Origin: a bacterium
GTDB taxonomy: Bacteria > Bacteroidota > Bacteroidia > NS11-12g > UBA955
DNA length: 64,000 nucleotides
Direction of reading: 5' to 3'
Assembly: GCA_029945665.1 (NCBI GenBank)
Contig: JAQSCZ010000097.1
Coordinates: 42,645-106,644, forward strand
The notes beneath the pieces are model-generated. The model was not told the DNA's origin and searched no databases. It was given only the letters and a program-made list of their open reading frames with translations. Of this stretch, positions 34,511-43,499 are shown in pieces. The position numbers were made by a program, and so were the translations under genes. Numbering within the stretch: position 1 is the stretch's first letter; every line of letters starts with the position of its first letter.

Positions 34511-34574
34511 GAACATTAGAAAAAGACGGAAATGTTAATGGAGCGAAGCATTGTTTAAATTAAATATGGAAATA

Positions 34575-34916
34575 ATGAAACAAATAATATTTATAACTTT
34601 ATTGTTTTCATGTAATAATAAAGTTGCAACAAAAGGAGAGCCTACTGAAAACGGTATTTTCAATGTACATTTTATTCAAGAACAAGGTTATGGTAAACTT
34701 AAAGCATTTACACATTATATTATTCTTCAAAAAAAAGCAATGAGTGACTCTGAGTGCGTTAGCTTTAGTAAATTATATGTCGATACTCTGTCAAATAAGA
34801 AAAAACCAGTTTATTCGATTGTTTTTCTTAAATCCCTTGAAAATTTTAGTGTTATTCCTGATTCACAACATTGGGACTTGATAACTAAATGCTTTAATAA
34901 AGAATTGATTTTCTGA
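34575..34916 (+). CDS. Small lipoprotein with in-frame TGA; frame continues to 35000
   Basis: 113 residues from ATG 34575 (MKQIIFITLLFSCNNK), with a lipobox-like LLFSC. Upstream in-frame ATG (34566) and TTG (34551) codons are less fitting. No family is recognised. The TGA stop at 34914-34916 is followed in the same frame by 27 more sense codons (ending WSDGQVTKSYYYAK) and TAA at 34998-35000. Their composition is protein-like. The gene may therefore have lost its last part by a recent nonsense mutation, or be read through. It lies in an A+T-rich accessory patch with the lipoprotein gene downstream. Confidence 0.55.
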   Translation: MKQIIFITLLFSCNNKVATKGEPTENGIFNVHFIQEQGYGKLKAFTHYIILQKKAMSDSECVSFSKLYVDTLSNKKKPVYSIVFLKSLENFSVIPDSQHWDLITKCFNKELIF

Positions 34917-35045
34917 TTTCATGATATCAATAATAATGAAATTGAAATTAGAAATTGGTCTGATGGGCAAGTAACTAAATCATATTATTATGCTAAATAA
35001 ATTAATTTATGTTCCTAAATTTAGCTTAAAAATGAAATTCTAAAG

Positions 35046-35987
35046 ATGAAAAATAATATAATTACTTTACTTGTTTTTTTGAGTGCAATCTTATTTAGTT
35101 GCAAACCAGCCAACAACCCATCCTATGTTACGACAAATGAAAAACCCAACTTCCTCTGGATTAAGCAGTATCAAGAAAGTGAAATCTCAGATAAAATTAA
35201 ATACCCTTCTTCAATTAAAATATATAATCATGATAAACTATTGATCAAAGAATATAATATATACGCTCATGGAACTAGAGTACATGATTCTACTATATTT
35301 TATTATGACACAATAAAGAGACTAAAAAAGAAAGTTTATTTTTATGCTATTGGGACCCTTGATTTAAAGTCTAATTTTATCTCTATTCCTAAAAAAGAAG
35401 TGACAGAATATATTTACAATGATTCCGGAAGATTATTGCTAAAATATATTACCGAAAATAATGAATTAAGGAAAGTTGAAGGAATGGGTACAGGCAATAA
35501 GGGTCCATACGGTTTTACGTATGATTTTGCTGGTTTTAGCTATATTTATAATGGTGATATTATATATGGGTATGGCTTGGAAAAGGGCCATTATAAAGTA
35601 AACAATATTGGAACCATTAAAGATTCTGTTATTACAAACAATAAGAATAAATTGGTACAAAGTTTTACATTTAAATACAGATTGGATACATTGATCAGGG
35701 TTTTCAGAGATTATAATGATTATAGTTATTTAAAGGACGATGATGACCATATTTTCGATTATCCTGAAGATTCATCAATATGCAAATATGTCAGGAATAA
35801 AATAGTTGAAGAAAAAAAATATTATTCTTTGGGTGAAACAAAACAAGAGGTGATCTCATATCGTTATGATACAGATGTGTTTCTTATTGAAAGAAATCGT
35901 CTTAAATATTTGAGAAGTGGGGAAAAAGATACAGGAATAATTACCTATGAAAAGGAGTTTAAAACGATAAATTATTTGGTTCTGTAA
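35046..35987 (+). CDS. Lipoprotein of unknown function
   Basis: A 313-residue protein with signal sequence MKNNIITLLVFLSAILFSCK and a probable lipidated Cys in ILFSCKP. The mature part is rich in Tyr, Lys and Asn and contains several short repeats of the Y-x-Y-(N/D) type (YIYNDSGRLLLKYI, FSYIYNGDIIYGY, FKYRLDTLIRVFRDY and ISYRYDTDVF). These recall RHS/YD-like or toast-rack lipoprotein strands, without a confident family match. It follows the small lipoprotein gene and is more A+T rich than the housekeeping genes nearby, consistent with accessory origin. Confidence 0.6.
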   Translation: MKNNIITLLVFLSAILFSCKPANNPSYVTTNEKPNFLWIKQYQESEISDKIKYPSSIKIYNHDKLLIKEYNIYAHGTRVHDSTIFYYDTIKRLKKKVYFYAIGTLDLKSNFISIPKKEVTEYIYNDSGRLLLKYITENNELRKVEGMGTGNKGPYGFTYDFAGFSYIYNGDIIYGYGLEKGHYKVNNIGTIKDSVITNNKNKLVQSFTFKYRLDTLIRVFRDYNDYSYLKDDDDHIFDYPEDSSICKYVRNKIVEEKKYYSLGETKQEVISYRYDTDVFLIERNRLKYLRSGEKDTGIITYEKEFKTINYLVL

Positions 35988-36176
35988 ATTTTGATTTTTT
36001 TCATAGCGGAGAGTGCGAGATTCTAATTTCTCCTCCCCTGCATATTCAATGGTTTTGGCATGATTTAATTTCATAATAAGTATTGTTAACACGGGATAAT
36101 TGGCCTTTCCGAGGGCAAGGTTCCTTCCATTGAACCAACAAAACAAATATAATTAATCTTTAGCATTAAAATAAAG

Positions 36177-36195
36177 AATCTGTGAATCTGTGGCT
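36177..36195 (-). repeat. AGCCACAGAT-type repeat, right inverted copy
   Basis: On the minus strand this reads AGCCACAGATTCACAGATT, which matches most positions of 34245-34263 in opposite orientation. The two copies bracket the two lipoprotein genes at 34575-35987. Confidence 0.6.
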
Positions 36196-36232
36196 ACTCT
36201 TTCATCAGTCGCAGACGGATGCTTTTCCGAAA

Positions 36233-37324
36233 CTACAACACCTTACTCAACACCTCCAATATTCGCTCAGTGCTCTTGCCATCCCACAGCGGTGGTACTT
36301 GCCCCTTTTTAAAAGTGCCATCCATAATTTGTGCAATGTAATGCTCCACATCTTGGATGGTATAAGGCACCAACACATTGCTGCCAATGGATACTGTACT
36401 TGGGCGCTCGGTGTTGTTGCGCAAGGTTAAACACGGTATTTGGCGGTAAGTGGTTTCTTCTTGTATGCCCCCGCTATCTGTTACCACAAACTTGCTATCT
36501 GCAGTTAATTTCTGGAATGAAAAATAATCCAATGGCTCACTAAAAATTAACCCTTCTAAATGTTCTATCTGTTCCCATAAACCAAACTGTTTAAGCTTGG
36601 CAATGGTGCGCGGATGAATGGGAAATACCAATTTTAAATTATTGGTGATGGATTTAATAATGGCTATTAAAGTTTCTAATCCCACTTTTTCGTCTACATT
36701 GCTGGGGCGGTGCATGGTCATGAGCACATAACCTTGCGGGGCTAAATTGTATTGCGTTAATATATCACTTTCTTGCACCTGTGGCTCAAATTCCACCAAA
36801 CTATCGATCATGGTATTGCCTACAAAAAATACTTTTTCATCGGCTACGCCATGGGCTTTTAAATGGTCGAGACCACTTTGTTCAGTCACAAAATAAAAAT
36901 CAGAAATTTCATCGGTCAATAAACGGTTAATCTCCTCGGGCATGGTGCGGTCATCGCTTCTTAAGCCACTTTCCAAATGCGCTACTTTAATGCCCATTTT
37001 ATTGCCTGTTAATGCGGCTGCAAACGTACTGTTTACATCGCCTACCACCATTAATAAATCAGGTTGATATTCGCTACACACGCGTTCTAATCCCAACATA
37101 ACATTGGCCATTTGGGTATTGGGGGTGCCAGCACCTATGTTCAATAAAAAATCGGGGCGTAAATTGAACTGATCGAAAAACACTTTGCTCATTTTTTCGT
37201 CGAAATGCTGACCAGTATGCACAAATTTCAGGTCGAGATTCGGCATGGTAGCCACTACTTTTTTAAACCGAGTAACTTTGATGAAATTGGGGCGTGTGCC
37301 AACGACGATAAGGATTTTCTTCAC
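36233..37324 (-). CDS. wecB: UDP-N-acetylglucosamine 2-epimerase (non-hydrolysing)
   Basis: A 363-residue enzyme that interconverts UDP-GlcNAc and UDP-ManNAc for surface polysaccharide synthesis. GT-B fold signatures are IVVGTRPNFIKVTR at the N-terminus, FVHTGQHFDEKMS, VVGDVNSTFAAALTG, AHLESGLRSDDRTMPEE, TMHRPSNVD (about 208-216) and VTDSGGIQEE (about 283-292). The length is normal. No other UDP-ManNAc genes flank it, but the membrane glycosyltransferases at 39-43 kb may belong to the same general pathway. It is divergent from adk, with its own promoter-like element. Confidence 0.93.
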   Translation of the reverse strand: MKKILIVVGTRPNFIKVTRFKKVVATMPNLDLKFVHTGQHFDEKMSKVFFDQFNLRPDFLLNIGAGTPNTQMANVMLGLERVCSEYQPDLLMVVGDVNSTFAAALTGNKMGIKVAHLESGLRSDDRTMPEEINRLLTDEISDFYFVTEQSGLDHLKAHGVADEKVFFVGNTMIDSLVEFEPQVQESDILTQYNLAPQGYVLMTMHRPSNVDEKVGLETLIAIIKSITNNLKLVFPIHPRTIAKLKQFGLWEQIEHLEGLIFSEPLDYFSFQKLTADSKFVVTDSGGIQEETTYRQIPCLTLRNNTERPSTVSIGSNVLVPYTIQDVEHYIAQIMDGTFKKGQVPPLWDGKSTERILEVLSKVL

Positions 37325-37346
37325 TTTAATATGGATAGATAAGTTG

Positions 37347-37354
37347 CAAAAATA
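37347..37354 (-). promoter_or_regulatory. Putative -7 element TATTTTTG for wecB
   Basis: TATTTTTG on the minus strand fits TAnnTTTG, 22 bp upstream of the wecB ATG. Confidence 0.5.
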
Positions 37355-37398
37355 ATAGTTTCATGCAGTATTCTTTACAAACTCTCGTGGATTCCTTG

Positions 37399-37406
37399 TA
37401 TTTTTG
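37399..37406 (+). promoter_or_regulatory. Putative -7 element TATTTTTG for adk
   Basis: The same octamer as in the wecB promoter, in divergent orientation, 34 bp before the adk ATG at 37441. Confidence 0.5.
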
Positions 37407-37440
37407 TAAATTCATATAAAAATCATCATTGGATAACAAA

Positions 37441-38019
37441 ATGTTAAACATCGTATTATTTGGACCTCCGGGAGCAGGCAAAGGCACGCAATCTGCCAAA
37501 CTAGTAAATCAGTATCAATTGGTGCATCTTTCTACTGGGGATATTTTTAGATTCAATATAAAAAATGAAACCGCTTTAGGTCAGTTGGCCAAGTCATATA
37601 TGGACAAAGGCAACTTGGTGCCCGATGAGGTTACCATTAATATGCTCGAGGCAGAAGTTGAAAAACACACCGATGCCAAAGGTTTTATTTTTGATGGTTT
37701 TCCGAGAACCATTGCTCAAGCGAAAGCTTTAGATGCTTTTCTTGAGAAAAAAGGTACTGCCATCTCTTTAATGCTAGCGCTTGAAGTAGCCGAAGAAGAG
37801 CTGGTAAAACGCTTATTGATAAGAGGCAAAGACAGTGGCAGAGGTGATGACACAGATGAAAACATTATACGCAACCGGATAAATGTTTACAATGAACAAA
37901 CAGCCGTAGCGGCAGAGTTTTACAATGCACAAGGCAAATACCATGCGATTAATGGTGTTGGTGCTGTTGAAGAAATTTTTGGTAGATTGAGTTCGGTAAT
38001 TGGCGAACCTAGTAAATAA
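37441..38019 (+). CDS. adk: Adenylate kinase
   Basis: A 192-residue enzyme that converts AMP and ATP to two ADP. The P-loop GPPGAGKGTQ is at residues 8-17. The AMP-binding part includes STGDIFR and FDGFPRTIAQA, and the short lid region LLIRGKDSGRGDD lacks the zinc-binding Cys of long forms. I chose ATG at 37441 (MLNIVLF); a TTG four codons earlier (37429) is less likely. It is followed 52 bp later by obgE in the same direction. Confidence 0.96.
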   Translation: MLNIVLFGPPGAGKGTQSAKLVNQYQLVHLSTGDIFRFNIKNETALGQLAKSYMDKGNLVPDEVTINMLEAEVEKHTDAKGFIFDGFPRTIAQAKALDAFLEKKGTAISLMLALEVAEEELVKRLLIRGKDSGRGDDTDENIIRNRINVYNEQTAVAAEFYNAQGKYHAINGVGAVEEIFGRLSSVIGEPSK

Positions 38020-38071
38020 ATATAAAAAAGAATAGTTGCCATCCTTGGTTGAGCAGTTAAAATAAAATAAA

Positions 38072-39079
38072 ATGGCAGATTCAAATTTCATAGATTACGT
38101 AAAGATTTTCATTCGAAGCGGAAAAGGAGGCAAAGGCAGTCCGCATTTTCACAGAGCCAAAGGCCTACCCGATGGTGGACCCGATGGTGGTGATGGCGGC
38201 AAAGGTGGCGATGTACGCCTTAGAGGCAACGCGCAACTATGGACCCTCATGCACCTTAAATACCGCAAACACGTGCATGCCGATGATGGTAAACCGGGAG
38301 AATCTTCACAAGCAACAGGCGCTTCGGGAAAAAATGAAATTATTGATGTGCCACTAGGCACCGTTGCTAAAGATGCAGAAACTGGCGAAATTTTATTTGA
38401 AATTACCAAAGATGGTGAAGAAAAAATATTGAGAAAAGGCGGTAAAGGCGGGTTAGGAAACGTGCATTTTAAAACCTCTACCAAGCGCGCTCCTACCTAC
38501 GCCCAACCAGGCGAAGAAGGTAAAGAAGGTTGGTGTATTTTTGAATTAAAAGTATTGGCAGATGTGGGCTTAGTTGGATTTCCTAATGCAGGTAAATCTA
38601 CCCTACTCTCTGTTATTTCGGCAGCAAAACCAGAGATTGCGAATTATCCTTTTACTACAATTGTTCCTAACTTGGGTATTGTTGAATACCGCGATTACCG
38701 TTCGTTTATAGTGGCTGATATTCCAGGAATTATTGAAGGTGCACACGAAGGCAAAGGCCTTGGTCACCGTTTTTTAAAACACATTGAACGCAATGCTTTG
38801 CTATTGTTTTTAATTCCTGCTGACAGTGCAGATATTAAAAAAGAATATAAAATTTTATTGAATGAGTTGAAACAATTCAATCCTGAATTATTGGACAAAC
38901 AACGTGTGGTGGCTATCACCAAATGCGATATGCTTGACGAGGAATTAATGGGCTTAATGAAAAAAGAATTAAAGTCATTAAATCCAATTTTCATATCGGG
39001 TGTTGCAGGTTTGAATATTCAGAAATTGAAGGATACCCTTTGGGAGAAAATTCAACACACCAAAGAAGAGTGGCAATAA
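38072..39079 (+). CDS. obgE: GTPase Obg
   Basis: A 335-residue GTPase acting in ribosome maturation and stress control. The N-terminal glycine-rich Obg fold (residues 1-160, with [21 protein letters not shown] and [10 protein letters not shown]) is followed by the G domain. G1 is GFPNAGKST (about 168-176), G3 [10 protein letters not shown]4 TKCD and G5 SGVAG. It lacks the C-terminal OCT extension, as is common in this phylum. It is transcribed after adk and ends 1 bp before the stop of the convergent GT-C gene. Confidence 0.96.
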   Translation: MADSNFIDYVKIFIRSGKGGKGSPHFHRAKGLPDGGPDGGDGGKGGDVRLRGNAQLWTLMHLKYRKHVHADDGKPGESSQATGASGKNEIIDVPLGTVAKDAETGEILFEITKDGEEKILRKGGKGGLGNVHFKTSTKRAPTYAQPGEEGKEGWCIFELKVLADVGLVGFPNAGKSTLLSVISAAKPEIANYPFTTIVPNLGIVEYRDYRSFIVADIPGIIEGAHEGKGLGHRFLKHIERNALLLFLIPADSADIKKEYKILLNELKQFNPELLDKQRVVAITKCDMLDEELMGLMKKELKSLNPIFISGVAGLNIQKLKDTLWEKIQHTKEEWQ

Positions 39080-39080
39080 G

Positions 39081-40340
39081 CTACTCGTGGGCCAATCGCT
39101 TGTAATAAAAGGCCCTTGCTGGCAAGGCTTTATACCAAAGAATGGCTAACCATATAAGTCCCAATGCGTATACCGCAGCCATAAAATCGGCATAGTATAC
39201 AAACAAATGGTTCTGATCAATTTTAAAATAATTGCAAATTGAATCGAGACTAAAAGCGTAGTTCAAACTTACCAGTATCCAAATACCCCACTGCTTATAT
39301 AAGAAGGCAAGCGCTGTTAAAAATATAATGACTGGATGGATATAACGCTCGTGCATCTGCGTATTAAAAAAGAAAAACACATAGCAAATTAAAGTCATTG
39401 AAAGCAACAATAAATTCAAATCAAAATGCACGGTTTGTTTGCTTAAATGCGATTTGAAAATCTTAAGATAAAGTGGGGTACAAATGAGGATGGCACAAAT
39501 GGCAAATAAGCCCAAACCAATCGATTTATAAGTATACCCAAATAAGACAGGTGTAGTATCTGGAGTGGTCATTAAATCTCCACTCAAAATCAAGTGCCAA
39601 AAATTAAAGGCATTCATGCTTACAAATTGAAAATAATCAACCGATGCGAAGGTAACTTTAAGAATATTTTTGGCATTGCCATTAATTAAAAATGGCAATA
39701 TGATAAGTGCTTGTAAAAGGCCTAATAAAAAAACATACCGAACGGTATGTTTTATAGTCAACTCAGGCCACCAAAGCACTGCCAATACAGGAGCAAACAC
39801 AATGGCTTGCAATTTAAAATTCAAGGCTAGTAAGAAAAGCACCAATGAACCAAATATGTTTTTATGATACCCAAAAAAGAACGAAGCAAAGACAAAAAAA
39901 GTAAGGATTCCATCCACTTGGTTCCATACCATTGTGTTGTAAAAAAAACCAACATTAAACAAGCCAAAAATAAAATAGCGAAGCTGTTTTGATTCCTTTT
40001 TTACCAGGCTACATAACAACAGAATAGTGGCCATATCGAACAGCCAAGTAATGGCTTTTAATTTGTAGATATTGGCTTGCATATCATCTGTTGCATATAA
40101 GTATGAAAATAATTTTAAAACATAAGTATACAATGGCAAATAATTAATTTGACTGCCCGCTTCGTAAGCCGAAACGAGTCCTTTTACTTTTAATTGATTG
40201 GCCCAAGAATACCAGCAATACGCGTCCCACTCGTGCACAAAAGTTGGCAATACAAACAGGGTAAATATATAGATAACTACCGCAGGTAAAAGTAGCGGTC
40301 TAATGGTTTTTAATTCCTGTAATACGGATGGTTTTGTCAT
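39081..40340 (-). CDS. Multi-pass GT-C-type glycosyltransferase (paralogue A)
   Basis: A 419-residue integral membrane protein with about ten to twelve hydrophobic helices. Conserved stretches are HEWDAYCWYSWANQL (acidic first loop typical of GT-C enzymes), INYLPLYTYVLKLF, NTMVWNQVDGILTFF, LLALNFKLQAIVFAP and NTQMHERYIHPVIIF. It resembles the DUF2029/mannosyltransferase-like class that uses polyprenyl-phosphate sugars. The exact family and substrate are not certain. It overlaps the upstream GT39 gene by 41 bp, so the two are probably co-expressed. It is clearly paralogous to the gene at 42181-43425. Confidence 0.75.
   Translation of the reverse strand: MTKPSVLQELKTIRPLLLPAVVIYIFTLFVLPTFVHEWDAYCWYSWANQLKVKGLVSAYEAGSQINYLPLYTYVLKLFSYLYATDDMQANIYKLKAITWLFDMATILLLCSLVKKESKQLRYFIFGLFNVGFFYNTMVWNQVDGILTFFVFASFFFGYHKNIFGSLVLFLLALNFKLQAIVFAPVLAVLWWPELTIKHTVRYVFLLGLLQALIILPFLINGNAKNILKVTFASVDYFQFVSMNAFNFWHLILSGDLMTTPDTTPVLFGYTYKSIGLGLFAICAILICTPLYLKIFKSHLSKQTVHFDLNLLLLSMTLICYVFFFFNTQMHERYIHPVIIFLTALAFLYKQWGIWILVSLNYAFSLDSICNYFKIDQNHLFVYYADFMAAVYALGLIWLAILWYKALPARAFYYKRLAHE
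39730..39753. repeat. Perfect 11-bp inverted repeat inside the GT-C gene
   Basis: AAAACATACCG (39730-39740), AA, then CGGTATGTTTT (39743-39753). The inner ATACC and GGTAT arms match those of the 153-bp repeat and of 32384-32397. It looks like a dimeric operator but lies in codons for residues around HTVRYVF, and the paralogous gene lacks it. Confidence 0.6.
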
Positions 40341-41700
40341 ATTGATTGGAATCTAAAGTTTGGTAAATAAAGTGCTTTTTTAAACTATCAGAAAATGAGG
40401 GAACGGTTATCATTTTGTCATTCACGCTTATTGCCGAATATTTCACTCTTTTAACGTGGGGATTGACTAGTGTATAAAAATAATTCCAAGCATCGTAAGT
40501 ACCACTGTAATAGTAGAGAATTTCAGAACCATTGTAATGCCTAATTTTTTCGCTAATGGTGTAAATATCGGCAGATAATCGAAGTCCTTTTTGTTGCGAG
40601 GTAAACATCATTTTTTGATACAAACTGTGCGACAAACCTACAGCAATAATGAGATAAATACTCCATTGCAAAAACCGACTTTTATGGTTACTTAAAATAT
40701 CAAAAAAGGTAAGTGCAATAACGATACTAATCAAAGGCAATAAAGGGATATCGTACCATTCTAATTTTGTTTGGGCAATGCTTATAAAAAACAAATAGAT
40801 AAACAATACCATTGAATAGGTGATGATTGTTTTATTTTGTTTGAAAAAGCCCCATAAAATAGCAGGCACTAAGCACCAAATAAACCAATTAAAACGAAAG
40901 CCAAACAAGTGTTGGATATAATAGTACCAAGGGCCTTCGTGACCATCTTTTCCATTGGCAAATCGCCCACCAAAATCGTTGGCCCACATGGCTTTCAGAT
41001 ACCCATTAGAAGCAGATTCACGCAGGTATACAAATACAAAAAAGGGAATTAATGCTATTAAAATAGAGACAAATAATACAGGCATTTTTTTGATACCTTG
41101 TATGTAAAAAAAGCAAAACATATAGACCGGAAAAAACAAAACTGCTGCTGCGCTTTTAGTTAAAAGAGAAAGCGCAACAAACACAATAAATGACATCAGA
41201 TTTTTTCGATTCCCATTATCTAAATAAAGCAAACATTGAAACAAAGCCGCTACTAAAAAAAACACAAGCAATGAATCATAATCGCCTGTGATACTGCCAT
41301 GCAATTGTATAAGTCCATCGCAAGTTGTAAGCATAAGCATGCCAAAACAAGTTGCCAAAATAGATTTTGTTTGTCTGTAAATTATAACACCCACCAACCA
41401 AATGGTGAGCAAACCCGCTAAAGCCGAAGGCAATCGAATGGCCCATTCATTCAGTCCAAAACATTGAATAGCGAGTACCTGAAGCCAAATCATTAAAGGC
41501 GGTTTGGTATTGTACAAGTCGGGTTGTTGCTCGAATGTTGTCACGAAGTAATTATGCGACTGAGCCATCTCGGCTGCATTTACAGCTAAGCGCGACTCAT
41601 CCCACTGCACAATGGGCAGTTTACCTAGGTGATAAAATTGTGTTAGTATACTGTATAGTAAAGTAAAAAAAAGAAGACTTAATAATGGCTTATTTTTCAT
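40300..41700 (-). CDS. ArnT/PMT-like glycosyltransferase family 39 membrane protein
   Basis: A 466-residue protein with an N-terminal transmembrane helix and a catalytic first loop: QWDESRLAVNAAEMAQSHNY, with the DE pair typical of GT39/ArnT. The next markers are TKPPLMIWLQVLA and LNEWAIRLPSALAGL. About ten more hydrophobic segments follow, then a soluble C-terminal tail of about 100 residues. Members transfer sugars from polyprenyl-phosphate donors to lipid A or proteins. The acceptor here is unknown. The gene overlaps paralogue A by 41 bp. Confidence 0.8.
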   Translation of the reverse strand: MKNKPLLSLLFFTLLYSILTQFYHLGKLPIVQWDESRLAVNAAEMAQSHNYFVTTFEQQPDLYNTKPPLMIWLQVLAIQCFGLNEWAIRLPSALAGLLTIWLVGVIIYRQTKSILATCFGMLMLTTCDGLIQLHGSITGDYDSLLVFFLVAALFQCLLYLDNGNRKNLMSFIVFVALSLLTKSAAAVLFFPVYMFCFFYIQGIKKMPVLFVSILIALIPFFVFVYLRESASNGYLKAMWANDFGGRFANGKDGHEGPWYYYIQHLFGFRFNWFIWCLVPAILWGFFKQNKTIITYSMVLFIYLFFISIAQTKLEWYDIPLLPLISIVIALTFFDILSNHKSRFLQWSIYLIIAVGLSHSLYQKMMFTSQQKGLRLSADIYTISEKIRHYNGSEILYYYSGTYDAWNYFYTLVNPHVKRVKYSAISVNDKMITVPSFSDSLKKHFIYQTLDSNQYDKTIRITGIKNH

Positions 41701-42180
41701 TATAATTTGTGAATTAAGTAATTACATGTCATATTGTTCAAGTTCTGCTAATATTAATATTGCTTATGCAGCACTTGGAATTGAATTAAAAAAATTTTGA
41801 TTTTTCTTATTTCTGTTTGAGGTAAATTCTTTAAACTTGCCATTGAATATAAATTATACTTTATTTCCATTTTCATCCATTTCGCTAAGCCAATTCATAA
41901 AGTTATTAGTGTGAATTTTTGAAAAACTTTTGATGGTTCTAATTGAAAGATTACCACTTTCTCTAATATTTTAATGGTCGAGAAAAAAAATAACACGATT
42001 ATAATTAGATTTTCAAAATAGTTAATAAAGATACAAAATTTCATCTATTGTTCATTTTCCAAATGAAATTTATATAGGGTTGAATAACCTCAGGATTGTT
42101 CATATAATTAACCATTTCTAAATTTATATTTCCATTAGGATTTGTATTCTAAAAAGTAATAGTACGTTTTTTTTAATGAT
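41701..42180. other. 480-bp A+T-rich gap with short coding-like fragments
   Basis: This is the longest gap in the glycosyltransferase cluster. On the minus strand, 41854-41970 is open and reads IRESGNLSIRTIKSFSKI, then HTNNFMNWLSEMDENGNKV and stop. A second frame at 42041-42115 reads MVNYMNNPEVIQPYINFI, then WKMNNR and stop. Both have protein-like composition but no recognised family, and may be remnants of a decayed gene. Confidence 0.4.
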
Positions 42181-43425
42181 TTATTTTTCAAGTACAAACA
42201 TCCTGGGTGGCAGTGCTTTATACCAATGATAAAACAGAATAAATAATCCCAACGTGTATAAAATTGCTATAAAAAAAGGATCAAATAAAAAATATGCTGA
42301 ATGATTCAAATTAAAAAAATGCAAGATTGATTCCAAACTCAATGTGTAATTTAACCCAATTAATAACCATGGAATCCATAAATTATATAAAAATGCCAAA
42401 GCCGTTAAAAAAATAATCGCAGGGTGAATATATCGCTCGTGCATTTGCGTATTAAAATAAAAAAATACAAAGCAAACCAATGCAGCCATTATCAATATCA
42501 ATTTAAGATTCGGGTTGAAGGACTTCTTATAAAATTGAAATTTAATCAGATCAATAATTAAGGGAATTAAAACAATAAATGATGAAACGGCGAATAAAAT
42601 TAACCCAATATTTTTATAAGACAACCCAAAAAATAATTTGACATTGTCTGGCATTTCCATAAGATTACCCTTTATAAAAAGATGCCAAAAATTAAATGCA
42701 TTCATACTTAGAACAGGATTGTAACCAACAGATTTATAAATCATCCGTAAAAGATTGTGTGGACTACCATTTATTAGAAACGGATAGACTATAATAACTT
42801 GCATACCTATAAATATAATGCCATATACAATAGCCTTTTTTACCGTTAACTGTGGCCACCACATGGCTAGTAATATAGGAAAGTAAATTATTCCCTGTAA
42901 TTTAAAATTTAAACCAAGCAGAAAAAGCAACATTGACAAGAATCCTTTTTTAAAATACGCAAAATAAAAAGCCGAAAAAATAAAAAAAGTTAAAATTCCA
43001 TCAACCTGATTCCAAATCATCGTATTATAAAAATAACCTATATTCAGGAGTCCATAAATAAGGTATTTTAGTCCCTTTACTTCGTCCTTCACTAAACTAC
43101 ATATTAACAAAATTCCAGCAATATCAAATAAAAAAGTAAATGCTTTCAATTTATAAATATTGAAAGCTATTTGATCGGTAGGAAACAAATGCCCAAATAT
43201 CTTTAAAACATATAGATAAAGCGGCAGATAATTTATTTTACTGTAATCAGCGTAGGCTGAAGACAAACCATTCAACTTTAATTGCGTGGCCCATAGCACC
43301 CAGCAATCGTTGTCATCTTTATGGCCAAATTGAGTAATAAATATAAAAGCAAATGTGCATATAAAAAGTGAAGGCAAGATAAATTGTTTAATCTTTATTC
43401 CATTCCATTGATCTGTGTAATGCAT
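42181..43425 (-). CDS. Multi-pass GT-C-type glycosyltransferase (paralogue B)
   Basis: A 414-residue paralogue of 39081-40340 with the same conserved blocks: NYLPLYLYVLKIF, NTMIWNQVDGILTFF, LLGLNFKLQGIIYFP and NTQMHERYIHPAIIF. The first loop is altered, HKDDNDCWVLWATQLK where A has HEWDAYCWYSWANQLK; the acidic residue is kept. It has about a dozen hydrophobic helices. It is more A+T rich than its paralogue, consistent with separate divergence or acquisition. ATG is at 43425. A polyprenyl-linked sugar donor is expected and the substrate is unknown. Confidence 0.72.
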   Translation of the reverse strand: MHYTDQWNGIKIKQFILPSLFICTFAFIFITQFGHKDDNDCWVLWATQLKLNGLSSAYADYSKINYLPLYLYVLKIFGHLFPTDQIAFNIYKLKAFTFLFDIAGILLICSLVKDEVKGLKYLIYGLLNIGYFYNTMIWNQVDGILTFFIFSAFYFAYFKKGFLSMLLFLLGLNFKLQGIIYFPILLAMWWPQLTVKKAIVYGIIFIGMQVIIVYPFLINGSPHNLLRMIYKSVGYNPVLSMNAFNFWHLFIKGNLMEMPDNVKLFFGLSYKNIGLILFAVSSFIVLIPLIIDLIKFQFYKKSFNPNLKLILIMAALVCFVFFYFNTQMHERYIHPAIIFLTALAFLYNLWIPWLLIGLNYTLSLESILHFFNLNHSAYFLFDPFFIAILYTLGLFILFYHWYKALPPRMFVLEK

Positions 43426-43499
43426 GTTTATTTTATTTATTGAAACATATAGGTATTAATATGGTATATTAAGTAGAAAATCTTAAGGCTGTATGATTT

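Noticed and set aside
34375..34563. GTG-initiated 62-residue frame before the small lipoprotein gene
   Set aside because: It has an atypical Lys-rich composition and crosses the promoter-like octamer and hairpin.
34914..34916. Selenocysteine or codon reassignment at the in-frame TGA
   Set aside because: No adjacent Sec-type hairpin was seen, the context is not a redox motif, and TGA ends nuoM normally, so mutation or readthrough is simpler.
35856..36146. Minus-strand frame after the 35046 lipoprotein gene
   Set aside because: It overlaps the end of a better-supported gene and has no recognisable domain or signal.
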